Source: Alentia gelatinosa
Lineage: Eukaryota; Annelida; Polychaeta; Phyllodocida; Polynoidae
Length of the DNA: 64,000 bases
Assembly: GCA_950022655.1 (NCBI GenBank)
Contig: OX465581.1
Location: 33,389,300-33,453,299, forward strand
Direction of reading: 5' to 3'
Shown: positions 41,086 to 53,212 of the stretch, in pieces
How the letters are laid out: every line of letters begins with the position of its first letter
Numbering within the stretch: the first letter of the stretch is position 1
Notes under the pieces: generated by a model
What the model saw: the letters and a program-made list of their open reading frames with translations, nothing else
Told to the model about the DNA's origin: nothing
The model's database searches: none
Program-made: the position numbers and the translations under genes

Positions 41086-44000
41086 CTTTCGAAATTCCAA
41101 TAACATATGTATACAATGGTACAACTGTCATATTTATCATCTATATCACGGAACTGACTACATCTGATAAATTTCCTCAGTCTAAATGTTTAGTTTATTT
41201 GGTTGGTTGATTTTATTTTGGGTCAACCACTACAGTTCCTTTCTAGACTTCCTCACTTACGGAAATCTTGATGCCCAAAGCAAGGTCAGAATCCTATCAG
41301 TGTTTTGAAATACACTGTACATGGATGTTCTACCATCCAGATTCTTATACAGGTCTAGACTTATCCATAAACATGTTAACTCTGATGTCTATAGTACTGC
41401 CATTTATGGTAGCTGCATTTGCCTTGAAAAAGTAGCAGTTATATCCGGCTGCTGTTATACTATTTCTGCTCTGTTTTGAGGATCAAAGCATGCCAGAGCG
41501 GGAGTGTGCGTGGCGGTATTTCCCAGTCGCGTGATGCATTCTCACAACAGGCACAGGATGCCAGTGACGTTTGCACAACATTTGCACTGTAAATTTAGAA
41601 GAAGTATGTTCTCCAGTTTTTATTTGAATTTCAGGTAAACTTTGTTCTAAAAGCAATGCCTCTAAAAGGAGCTTTAACTTTCGGTATTGCCTGACAGTAC
41701 GGTAATGTAACCGTTTGAGAACGCAATTCGTTCTAACAATTCCTGAAAGGCCCGAGCTGTCAGCCACTGCATTGCACAAGGAGTCTCCTATATGAATCAG
41801 AAAACTAATTAGAAAATCTCAACTTTATGTGTCACTTGCTATTCTGACATGGCAACCTGTTTGTTGCGTAATATATATACCCGTCTTAGTTGTGTCAGTA
41901 AATGCAAAATAGCCCTACAGCTTTCACTTCGTTTGCCGTCAATATATTGAAGCGCCACAATAAGGTTGAAATTAACCAGTTTCCTGCAAATGACTGAGTG
42001 TGCAAAAACTGAAGATGACCTTTACTCTTCGCGTAATTAGGTGCCCTGCGGTGGACTTATCTTGTCGGTAATTTATTTGATTCGCGGTAGGAATTTTTAT
42101 TAATTCTAATTTTAAGCTCAGGTCATCCAAAGCAATTTACAAAATGGAGCAGCTCTGAAGGCCCTAAACAAAGAACTGGATGAGTATGTCTTTGAAGTTT
42201 TGCTGCAAGCTGAAATACTAAAACAGATGAGTGATTTAGTATTGTCTATGAATTTCATAATACATTCGGTGATATATTTTCATATGACATCTTGTTGGGG
42301 GAGGTAAAGGAGGTAAAACATGATTTGCCCCACTTTCAAAAGCGGGTGCCAAGGCCCGCCTGCCTCTTTTCTGGTCTAAGTTGCAGAAAGTGTGAAGGGG
42401 AAACGGCCATGTGTTTGTGGGGAATATCGTATGTGTGAAGGGAATATAGGGGGCATTTATTTGAGATTGTAGTGGAGGGTGTATGCGGGGGAATATATTG
42501 GATATTTGTGCTGTGTTTAGGTTATGTTAGGTAATGAGAATACAAGGGACATATGTAGGGAATGTAGGATGTGTGATGGGAATATAGAGGATGTTTGTTG
42601 AGACTTTATGGATACGGGAGAGAATAAAGTACTGTGGACAAAGTTTGCAATAGGCTACTGATATTCTAGCTTTACATGTGGAGGAAGTTTTGCAAAGTAT
42701 ATATGATGGTAAGGTCGCTGTAGGAAAACCACTGTGAAATATCAAAAATGTAAAATATAAAGAACGCTCAATAAAGCTTTGAGCAAAAAAAGGTATTAGT
42801 TATAATGGGGGTATCATAATCCCTTGTGGACAGCAAAGGAAGATAAACATACTTGGCTGGTAATTTTGAGCAAAGTTATATACGTCGACTCTGGTTTGCG
42901 GGGGCGGGCGTTGAGTAGGGATAATCTAATGACATTACACGCACGGTACGTGTAACTGACGCGTCGGTCAGGTGGCGTAACTCAGATTTAGCAGATATAT
43001 AGCCAATAGTCGCCTGGTAGCTGGCACACTGGCCAGCCGCTGAGTGAGCCCTAATTGGTAGGACTTGAGCTTCCAGCCACATGAACCTGGATCGATGGGG
43101 CCGATCGATGGGACGAATAATTGCGTATCATTGACTGGCCTCAGACAAAAGACCAATCAATATGTCAATGGTTTGACATCAGAGGCCCCGCTCCCCGCCG
43201 GCGACAGAGATGCAGGGGCGGCAGCTGGTTGGTCTGTCAGGCTTGGATGGTTTTTTATTTTATTTAAGATTTTTTTGGTGGGGGAGGGGCGGCACCAGCG
43301 ATGCGTGTCCACTGTGTCACCTTATAATAACACCCAATACTCTCCACAAGCCAAAATGAGGGTAGCTCACATGTATGTATGTCCTGGGTTCTTTCGTTGG
43401 CTATGCATGTTGAGCAGACTTGTAGAATTCTACATCTTTTATACCATTATCGTCTCTGTTAAGAGATCTGTAAAAATAACATTCACGAGTTCAGATCTGA
43501 GAGATGCTGACGAACGTAAGGCCAGTGAATGGCTTAAGGAGGAGGTCAGGAGCGTGGTATACTTGGTAAATAGAAGGTACCCACAAAAAAAGGTGCACAC
43601 GAGGCCAGGCCGACGTTACTGCCGCCTCGCCGTGTACAAGGAAACCGGTGTATAGACACTCGCATACAGTTCTGAAAATAGTCACTCAAATATAGCGCCG
43701 CCTGGCAGCTAAAAAAGCGCGGGTTGGTTCGTCCGAGGCCAGGGCGGTGGCGGTGAGTCAGCCCTGTTGGCCAGGTAAGTCGGGTCCCACGTGCGACCCA
43801 CCCTCAGTGATAACACGGGTCTGCTTATCTCTCCGTTTGACCCCATTTCCTTCCGGGCGGGACAGCAATACGGAACGAAGAGAACCTATCTGCATGGGTC
43901 GGGCGTGGGGCTGATGGAAGCCCACGCTTGGGCCTCACCTGTTGCGCCCTCTACATTGTGCGCTCAAACCCTGTGGTCCATGTCAGACGTGTGACTTGTG

Positions 44001-47000
44001 TACCACCTGGTGGCGGCTGTGTACTCAAAGGGCACGTCTCAGCATCATGATGGATTAGCGAAGCGCATCTCCGGCGGGCTAGGATTCTGCTTCTTAGTTG
44101 GATGACACATATTAGGTAATCCGTCTGCCGTGTGAAGATATCGGATTGAAAAATACCGTATTTTGGACCACTCTACATTAAGTGTTTCGTAAATTGAAAA
44201 TTGATGGCCAGCTTCATGTCCCAAACGAAAATTCACCATTGAAAGAAACAAATAACTTGAGTTTTCATATCTATGACATTTTTCAGAGCTGTATCTTTAG
44301 CTGCGATTAGGACATTAGAACTGGTGTTCACAGTAATCTGCCCGTATGATGCATCCAAAAAAGGTTATGAATTCGCTTTGGGGCTGGACCGTAAAATCGA
44401 CTCTTACCACCGGTCGATCTGACAGATGATGCAGGTGTGTTACACAAGATGCTTGCGGTTAAGGCGACCTGGTTTGACAGTATAGCAATGTTGATAATTA
44501 CCATGTTTGGTGGACACATCATGCGTTTTATAATGAAGATGTTAGTTTGTATTTACAATACATGTATACGTCACCACTCATCGGAGTTAGTAGTTTTTAA
44601 ACACCACACATGTACTTAAATACACGATGTCTTTCATATATCATACAGTGCGCCACCTACTTACAGTAGTTACGTGTAGCCCTTAGCGTGATCCAGGTTT
44701 GATAATTAACACCTTTCCTCACTAATACATACAGCTAATCTAATCATATGTTACGGTAGGTCATTGCTCTCGTGGTGTTCTATTTTAAACGAATATTTAA
44801 ATAACGTCGTAAGATCTACATTTCATATTTGTGCCACTGAAGGAGTCATACTTCATTCATTGGAGTTAGGCTTATATCGGCAAATTAGACTTTAGCCATC
44901 TATTATTTAAATGGTAAAGTGCTGTAGAACACATCTATTAGTCATTCCTATGCAAGCTTCGTGAAACATTAATCGGCGTAGATCATAGTTTCTACGGTGT
45001 CTTTCCACGAGTATTTCATATTTAAACATCGATATATCTGAAAAATTGGTATTCCCATCGTACTTACAGGCAAACTTGGATGTTGAACTTAGAAGCTCCC
45101 CACAAGTTTTTGCAAAGTACCATACCAGTTAAAAGTACCTATTATACAGTAGGGGTTAAATGCTTGAGCTGAATCATATAATCCAGAAGTTCTCCAAGCT
45201 GAATATAGGGGAAATGGGAAGGGCAGCACTTCAATAATGAAAGGGGGAAATATTGTCTTTTGAAAACTATACTTGATCAAAGGTATGGATTTGATTTGGA
45301 ATTTCAACGCAGATGTCGATCTTGAAAATGTTGTTACAGATTCTTTTTTTTTAATTAATAAAGCATGCAGTTCTACCAAGGCATATCTTCCACTGCCGTT
45401 GGGGCAAAAACCAACATGTTTACATACATGAATATACAGTATACCAAGGTGTTAATAATGATTGATGAGGTTGATGATGACGATACCTGACAAGTACCAC
45501 GATTCTTCACCAAAAAATACATACAAGCGAACAAAACGACCCTTTGGTGTATTTCCTATCACCACTCATACACAGAGTATTTTGCCTTAAATGTCCTTTT
45601 GAACTCTTTAACAGTGGTTGTTCGTTGTACCTCTTCACTAAGTTCGTTCCAAAGGTATACTCCTCTATACAATGATGATTTCTGATAGCCACTACTTTTA
45701 GCTCTTCTAAGTCTGAACTTAAGTTTATTTTCTTGTAAACCATATTCCCTCGTTTCACCAAGTTGTTATCGTATTCATATAAGGAAGCTCACACTCTAAC
45801 AGTCTCTCAGTAATCAAGAGCAATTGGTAAACTTTTAGATACATAGGTTAATATCTTACCTTCTAATGAAATTGAAGTGTGGAATAGATTGGTTATTATT
45901 TTACTGTTACATTCTAAAATATTCGTATGTGAAACATACAGATTCTATCCCTTGGCCTAACTGACCAAGCTGGCTCTAAGTAACATGCCGCTGGAGGCGA
46001 CCCTCTGGTTACGATCAACATGGTCGCCCCCCCCCCCCCCCCCCCCCATGTGGTAAACACATAGCCAGCATATAATCCTGATCTTGATGTATTCTCATCA
46101 GTCCGACTAGTGTAGCACATTGCAGTTCCACTAGCAATAAAGCTTATAACGGGACAAAACCTTGGAGTCATTCATTTAGCTTACTATTCATAACTGATAG
46201 CAACACTTTTGGAGAACCTGGGTAGCTTACTATTCAAAACTGATAGTAACAGTACCCACAGCTTAAAGTTCTTTAAAGACCAGCTGCAACTTGAATTATT
46301 ATAACAGAACCATCGTGTATCATTTGAATTTCATATGAATAGGAGATGAGCCTATAGGTTGTAATGTACCTTCTATGGGGTGCCTTCCTATTTCTACTCT
46401 CCTGTCATTCAGGATTATACTCTTATCTATTGTTGATCCAGGTTTCATCAACAATTTCAGCAATATCTCGAATTAAATATTGTTCATATGACGCATAACA
46501 TTTGTTCTACATAAAATGAGTGGGGAATTTGCATATTGCCCATTGTAGCCGACAGAATATGGCATATCCGTGTTATTTCGAAATCCATAGTCGGTTCATG
46601 TTCATGAAATGGAATCTTGTACAAAAAATACAGTACATATGAACCTTACCCAACTGTCTCACTCACTACACAACTAAGCTACCAATAGATGCATTGCTGA
46701 CAAACATACATTGCCTTATTGACAGCACATAGCAAGTCAAATACAAATGATTCTACTATAGTTTGTTGATCTAAAGGTGTCCATGCACTTCAGTCTCAGT
46801 TCTAGTTTAAAAAACCCGAGGCCGAGAAACTTCTTCATTTGGTGCTGGAAGAAAGGCATTTGAGTAATATCAGAAGTCTATTTCACGCTCCACGTTCTCA
46901 TGTATATGTTGTATTTGTTTAAACCTCAGCAATATCTCCAGACCTCCAGTGATTCCATACTCAACACGGCCCTCTACAGCAGCTGCGGGACCCTTTTTTG

Positions 47001-47639
47001 TACTTACAATGAACAAAATGAAAAAAGGGACAAACAATATTTTTGTTGACATCATTGGCAGTGATATTAGACAGCTCTGCTATTGCCAGATTCCTGGAGA
47101 TCAGATATAAAAGTAAGCCTCCACACACAACACCAGCAACACTGATACTTCCCCTCTCCCCTCAGCTTGGATCGTTGAGACAGGACTCAAGAAAGTGGGT
47201 TATGATGATGTCACAAGAGCCTAGCAAGAAAGGACTAACGCCTGGTAAGACGGAACTAATTGGCGTTTGGAAAGCCACGCATGGTGAGAAGAGAAATATT
47301 TGCTGCTGACTGATGTTTGTGCGGGTAGTTTAATGTCCAATATGTTCTATTAGACCTACTCTGGTGGCTAATGAGATGGAAACGACACTGGTAGCGACCC
47401 GAGGTTGGTAGAGACTAGGTACTATCAAGGTAATGTATGGAAATTAGTACAATTGGGCACGGTCGTTTCAAGTGTCTCCACTCCTGTTAATGTAGGTTGC
47501 TTCAAGGGCCAAGCACTGGTGAGTAGCTCCTGCAGGCTGCCAGGAGCTCGCTACTCATCCCAGGCGACCATTGCTAGCGGTGGTATATTAATACTTGACT
47601 GTGACGCCGCTTTGAGTTGCGGGTGTCTACCTCAAATGC
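41086..47639. other. No gene recognised; tandem, poly-C and GC-rich patches
   Basis: Contains diverged tandem words (GGGAATATAGGGG, GGGAATATAGAGGATG) at about 42,418-42,605, GC-rich stretches at 43,180-43,300 and 43,690-44,030, a run of about 21 C at 46,027-46,047, and a short direct repeat (GCTTACTATTCA-AACTGATAG) at 46,178 and 46,228. The 196-codon plus frame at 43,065-43,655 is low-complexity in places and has no recognised domain. Confidence 0.5.
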
Positions 47640-48490
47640 GTCGCTTACCACTGTGTCTTACTCGTGTGCCACCCACCCTCGCGCCTCGTCTCTCATCACG
47701 CCCTCTCCTCCTACCGCTATGGCTTCGTCACCTACCAACACGTTTCTCTTGTCTACCACCCACCATGCCTTCTCTGTCAAGCAACGTGGCTTCTCTGCTG
47801 GATACCAAGCCTTCCTCAACCACCATATGGCTTTTCTCGTCTCCCACAATGCATCATCTTGTCAGTACCATTTAACACCATCTTTCTACCATAATCTACA
47901 AGCACATCTTGTATCATTTCATCTACCACCCTTATCCACTACCTTCCCTTATATCATATATAACATTGTCTTCATTGCCTACCACCATGTCGTATCTCAC
48001 TTTCCCTTTATTGTTTACATCAGCATGCCTTTTCTGTTCTACCCTCTCAGCTCCTTTGTATACCATCCTGCCTTATCTCATCTACCATCATGCCTTCCTC
48101 ATCTATGACTTATCTTTCTCCAAGTAATACCATTTCTTCCCCGTCAACCATATTTCCTGCCTTGTTTCAGTTGTCATACTACCTTCCTTAGCTATCGCCA
48201 TACCTAAACTCCCATAAATCATGCCTTCATCACCTACCATCACCTTACATTTCAAAGTTCCTATCATTGTGTTATCTTATCCACTGTCGTGCCATCATTA
48301 TCCACAACCATACCTCAACTAGTCGACCCTCTTGCCTTTCACCATGCCTCCTCCATCTACAATGATTGTAATTAGCTATTATAAGACTGTTGTGCTATGT
48401 CTTAGATGTACATGTACCTTACTAACCCTCCATCTAATGCTCTAACTGTCTTATCTACAATATCGCTGTCTTCACTTACCGCCATGTAAG
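47640..48490 (+). repeat. Diverged minisatellite, unit about 30 bp
   Basis: Pyrimidine-rich words such as CTACCACCCACCATGCCTTC, CTACCGCTATGGCTTCGTC and CTACCATCATGCCTTCCTC recur every 28-33 bases or multiples of that for about 850 bp. The three overlapping plus-strand frames rich in Pro, Ser, Leu and His are by-products. Confidence 0.7.
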
Positions 48491-51126
48491 ATTCAAACGG
48501 ACTTTATCGAATTACTGAAATACAATCGTAGTTCTCTTAACTATATATATTGCAGGGGAGAAAATCCATTATGCTGATGCCACAGTGCCTTCTCAGTATT
48601 CAACTATTGCACTGTTCACACTGTTATATATACAACCATCAAAATGGCGGCTCTACTGACTGTTTCCCCTTTGTTTCTATGTCAGGCAGATTCCCGTCAC
48701 TGCAGACGTAACCTTACAATTTTTGTCAACTCTCAATCGATGAGGAAATTGGTCAGCCTCTCTCCAGACACTGTAGGATGACTTCCACAGTTCCAGACAT
48801 TTAACTGACCTAAATGAAGGCCGGTCCCGCGGGAGGCCGAGCTTCGAGGCGGGCCAGTCGGGCTGCCGCCTAGCTGCACTGATAGATCTATAGAAGCGGC
48901 CAACCAAACGAGGAATACATGTAAAGTGGGTCGCACAAAGGCAATCAATACAGCCTGATGTGCATTAGTTTTCACATTGCGGGGTGTGACAGGGGGTAAA
49001 GTATACGGCCCGGGGTAGGAGGATTGATGTGGGCGGCGAGGGGATGGCGAGGGGTGGAGTGTCAGTAGGAGCAGCAGCATCACCAAGACAGACAGACAAG
49101 CTGCTCACTCATAGTGTTTTAGGTAAATGCGCTGCAGAACTACGTACCACAAGAATTCCTATACTAAACCAGGGTCAGCCAGTGGCACATGCCATGGCGA
49201 GTGATAGAGAACATGCCGGTACGCAAACGGGATACTGTGGGGTTTTTATCCATCAATAAATCATGTCAATCAATCGAGATCCATGGCAGACTATATCTAT
49301 TTGTAGTGGGTGTTCCACAACTGGAGCGGTTTTCTCACGCGAATGTACATCTAGCTAGCACTGTCTGAAGCCTAAATGTGTCTGACATCGGGTTTCATTA
49401 CCAAATATAAAAACACACATAGACACCCCTGATATTTCTGCATCTCTTCTTTGGGCCTACCGTCGACCTCCAGAATAGAAAGAAGTTTTTGAAAATACAA
49501 AACTAGAAAAACTTGCATTTTATAACATCTGCCCCATCTCCTGCACCCTCCCCACTTCGCCCTCCCCTATGTTCCGATCATACATGGTCTATAGCTTGTG
49601 CTCGGTTGAGAATGCCCAGTAAAACAACGCCCACTCTATATCCGCACCCTTTGATTTATATATCCTGACTTTCCTGCCCACTCCTGAATAAACCGTATCA
49701 TAGAAGAGTGTTCAGGTTAATGATAAACTTAATGACATCCAATGCGGTATAGCCTACATCATACTTTATAAGATGATAAAGACGGAACAAAACCAAATAA
49801 TTCCGAATACATTATCGCGACACCCGTTCCAAAATGCTCTTTCAGCGATACCCGTTCTCAAATCTTGCGACTGGAACCAGAACGGAAAAAGTTCCTCTAA
49901 TTTAGATAAACTTCTTAAAAGATAGTTGACACTCCGATACAAGATGGTGAAAAAACTGAATTACACAAAAAACCAAAATTATTTAAAAAAATAATCTTCC
50001 TGTTCCGCATGATCTAGGTCCACTGGGCCCTGTACACCCCATCTTGTTATCTATAGACCTACCCTGTCAGCCACCCCGCACACTGCACACCTCACGCTGC
50101 CGACAGTGCCCGCGTGGAGGAGACTGGCCGAGCAAGTGGCATGCCGGCGGCATGTGGTGCGGCCGTTGGTCCACAGAGGGCGCCTTACAATATTGATATG
50201 GCGCTACAGGCGCGTAGTCAATAGAATGCCGTGGCGCGTAATAGCCGTATACAAGTATGAAGAAATCGCTGTAGGCATGGAAACCATTTAGACAATACCT
50301 GTAGCCGCTAGTTATCTTGAGGGGTCCGCCTCTTGCCCTGACCACCATCAGCTAAACATCTAAGCTGCCCATCCACATATATATATGTATGTATGTATAT
50401 AAAAGGTCTTTATCTCATCTGGTGTAGTGTGCGCCTATTGGGTCAGAATGCCGTAGATTCGGAATGCAATGGGATTCTCTATTAGCCTATTTCAGGACGG
50501 TTCAGGGAGTGGGTGGTAGATATCGGTAGAATTATATTCCATGGGAAGTAGGACTTTTTTTATCATGAGCGAGTCTTAGGCCTCGATTCATTGAAATGTC
50601 GGCAATCCCTGAATTTTGAAAGAGTATTTCGTGCTTTGTAAATTTGCTGATCCCCAGATGATCGCTAATAGATTATGCAGCTGTGTTTTGATATTTAGAC
50701 AAATGGAATCCCATGGAAGAGGGCGAATAAGGAAGGCTTTCCAACTGGTGTATTTAAAACCGAGACAAGAAGGACAAGCCTTGATTTGATTTGTGAGGAA
50801 TCAAGCGCAGGGTGACCCGAGCTGCGCTTCCCGAGAATGGGGCCCGGTCTGTATACTACTCGCTGCGGGCCTGAGTTTGACAGTGATCCCGACCGACAAA
50901 TTCAATAAGCCGCCCATGCCCCCGGGGACACAGCCTGGCGCGCACGTCGTGGGTCGGGGCAGCGGGCGGGCGAGCTCGTCAGCCCATCGACACGACCAGA
51001 GCTGGCAGCGTGTTGCCCCGGGCTCTCGCTACCCGTTCCCGTGGCCTAATCACCACATAAACACTCCGCCATCATTTGGGCTTGGGAACTTTTAATTTCT
51101 TATGGTTTCAGCTGGCGAATCATTTT
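48491..51126. other. No gene recognised; GC-rich patches
   Basis: GC-rich stretches at about 48,815-49,070, 50,090-50,230 and 50,800-51,030. The last lies about 100 bp before copy 3 of the R400 repeat. No exon could be supported. Confidence 0.5.
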
Positions 51127-51523
51127 TTAGAGCGTGCTTGCATGACTATATACATCGCCTAGAGGTTAGAATGGTCCCATATAGACTTTCAGGGTACTGC
51201 ATAGAAACTGTCTTTTCACTATCTGCGTGGTATTCACTGTGGTATTGGGAAAGGAGCAGAGTGCCAGTGTCTCAGGGTCTCAGAGGCATGCCCAGCTGAC
51301 CATGACCAATCACTCAAGACCGAAATACCTCATTGACCCATTGGTGATTGCAATATTTGGATCCTAGACTCAGGCAGCTGTAGAAATGGCAAGTTGACTG
51401 GGTGTAACTGGGTTACAGAAAAAAATCCATTGACTGAATGTAACCCAAACCTTTTATTGTTATTCATTTATAATTGCACGCTCATTCACCAATGATGAAC
51501 CTACTATTTGCTCCTAGTTACTG
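51127..51523 (+). repeat. Dispersed repeat family R400, copy 3
   Basis: The same boundaries as copy 2 (TTAGAGCGTGCTTG to TTTGCTC) give a 397-bp unit. The word GAGCGTGC occurs near both ends in inverted orientation, so a non-autonomous DNA element is possible, but there are no long terminal inverted repeats. Confidence 0.9.
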
Positions 51524-52902
51524 AGTACATGCGTAGGTTTTTTTTAGATTGAACTATGTTCTTTTCTCACCAAGATAGTCAATATATCCGATGTTTATTG
51601 GAATTCAAACTCCCCCCCCCCCTCTCCGCTGTTAATGAGCTATTCCTGATAATTTAATCATCATGATTATCACCATTGCGATTGCTATGATATGACGTTT
51701 GTCATGGTGTAAAATACCATGCGGTAAAACCAATCACCATCATTGGAATATCATCGTTTCTATCGATCAGAAAAATGGGTAACATATGTCAAATGTCCAG
51801 ATCAAAACACTCCAAATTACTAAAAATGATACCTCTCACTCATACATGCCATGCGTCTGAACATCGGTAATGCAGATAATATAATGATGTTAACGGCACA
51901 TCCGCATTGGTACTGAAGACTGTGTGAAATTATGAAACCAGTGTGGTGGTAAAAGTAACCATTAGTCTGATTAAATTAAATTCTCGCTAAGTGCTAAGAA
52001 TGTGGACACACAAAGTGTCTAATCGAAAATCGCCAATCCAGCCTGCATTTTAACACAAAGATGATCAAGTACATGTTTTGTGGGTACTAATGGTCTAAGA
52101 TGAATTTTGTGTATGTAGGACTATTTTGGCGGATTATTGGGTTGGTAACTACAGAGTCCTGTTTTCTATATATCCAGATCCCACGATCAATTGCTAGGGT
52201 TCATGTTAAATAGCCGAATGTAGTGGTATGTGTTAGTGCAAACTTATCTTAAGCCAAGATGACGGCCGGAACATATCAAACGGAGTTATTTAAAACACTC
52301 ATTGTGTACAGCAAATAGCCTGCTCGCCGACTTACGCTAAGCCATCTGGAATATCCTGAGCACATGCCGGCTGGAGGTCTTAGCCTTTGGGCTCGGTTGT
52401 GAGCTGTAATGGTGTTTTCTTAGGAGACCATGGCTAACTTAATGAAAGTTTGAAATCCCACGCACAAATAAGGTTAGTATATGCTACAATGCTCATTGAT
52501 AATGGGGCCGGACATTCTAACTTAACTTACGAAAGAGAAAGAGAAGGGACTGTCTCCAACATCAAACCAGCCTCATAAGCTGTTTGGAGGCAGTATAAAG
52601 AATGAAAAAAAAAAAAAAAAAAAAAATTCGATCAACAACTTAATTGTTATGGAGAAGATGAACCTCGCCCCTGAGAATCGGACGTTTCTTGATCAAAACA
52701 TGTTAGTATACCTAATTTTATGTTTTTGATTAATATTAACATTCAGTAGTATCAAAATGATGTATCATCCTACCCCTAATAAAACAACGCCATAGGCTTA
52801 ACATTGACTGACTGTATTCGGGCGAGCGTGCAGTAAAGTGTTATTTATTGCACGAGGGTAACAATTGAAATATTGGGGACGGGATAGGATAAATACTATA
52901 CC
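51524..52902. other. No gene recognised; poly(A) tract
   Basis: A run of about 22 A at 52,605-52,626 could be the tail of a small retroelement, but no head is recognisable. C-run at 51,612-51,622. The block CCTACCCCTAATAAAACA...CCATAGGCTTAACATTGA at 52,768-52,808 recurs at 59,558-59,597. Confidence 0.5.
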
Positions 52903-53037
52903 GAACTCGAGTTAGTAGTGTTAGTGTGTATCGGACTTCCGTCAGGTCTGCATCTCACAACGCTCGGCTAACGCATCCCGCAATAATTGGCGACCTGTCC
53001 GTTGTGCAATACACACTAACACTACTAACTCGAGTTC
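52903..53037. repeat. Perfect 29-bp inverted repeat with 77-bp spacer
   Basis: GAACTCGAGTTAGTAGTG continuing TTAGTGTGTAT at 52,903-52,931 is exactly inverted at 53,009-53,037. The spacer is less AT-rich than its surroundings and non-coding. It lies about 170 bases inside the NCX intron, just past the donor. Confidence 0.95.
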
Positions 53038-53199
53038 AGTTTCTACTAAGTGTTCTGATTGACAACAAGGGATAATAAACATGCAATATATACAAGGTGT
53101 CCATAAATTACAGACGGACTGTGTTAGGATTTCCTATATAAGTTAAGACTCTCGATCAGGGCTCGCTATTAATACGCACAGACAACTCTATACAACAAA

Positions 53200-53212
53200 G
53201 GGTACTTACTCA
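53200..53212 (-). other. Splice donor at the 3' end of the NCX exon
   Basis: The minus-strand reading is ACTGA|GTAAGTACC, a near-consensus donor whose GT is at 53,208-53,209. Reading through gives an immediate TAA, so the frame must leave the exon here. The split leaves two bases (GA) of the last codon. The junction lies just after FEND in CBD2, the position where vertebrate NCX large exons end before the mutually exclusive cassette exons. Confidence 0.93.

Larger units (their letters stand above)
1..53209 (-). other. Probable long NCX intron (proximal part); no further exon recognised
   Basis: Transcription of NCX runs toward lower coordinates. I looked for the missing NCX parts: the cassette exon beginning near the KTISVK-like strand of CBD2, and the alpha-2 repeat with its GTSVPDTF-like core. 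I saw nothing convincing on the minus strand. No open frame here resembles another known protein. The simplest reading is an intron of more than 53 kb, as large introns follow this exon in vertebrate homologues. A hidden small exon or an unrelated gene of unknown family cannot be ruled out by eye. Confidence 0.55.

Noticed and set aside
43065..43655. 196-codon plus-strand open frame
   Set aside because: No recognisable domain, a GC-rich then T-rich composition shift inside the frame, and an overlapping frame on the other strand; likely chance.
43770..43778. Consensus CAG|GTAAGT donor on the plus strand
   Set aside because: No upstream coding frame or acceptor pairing; could arise by chance.
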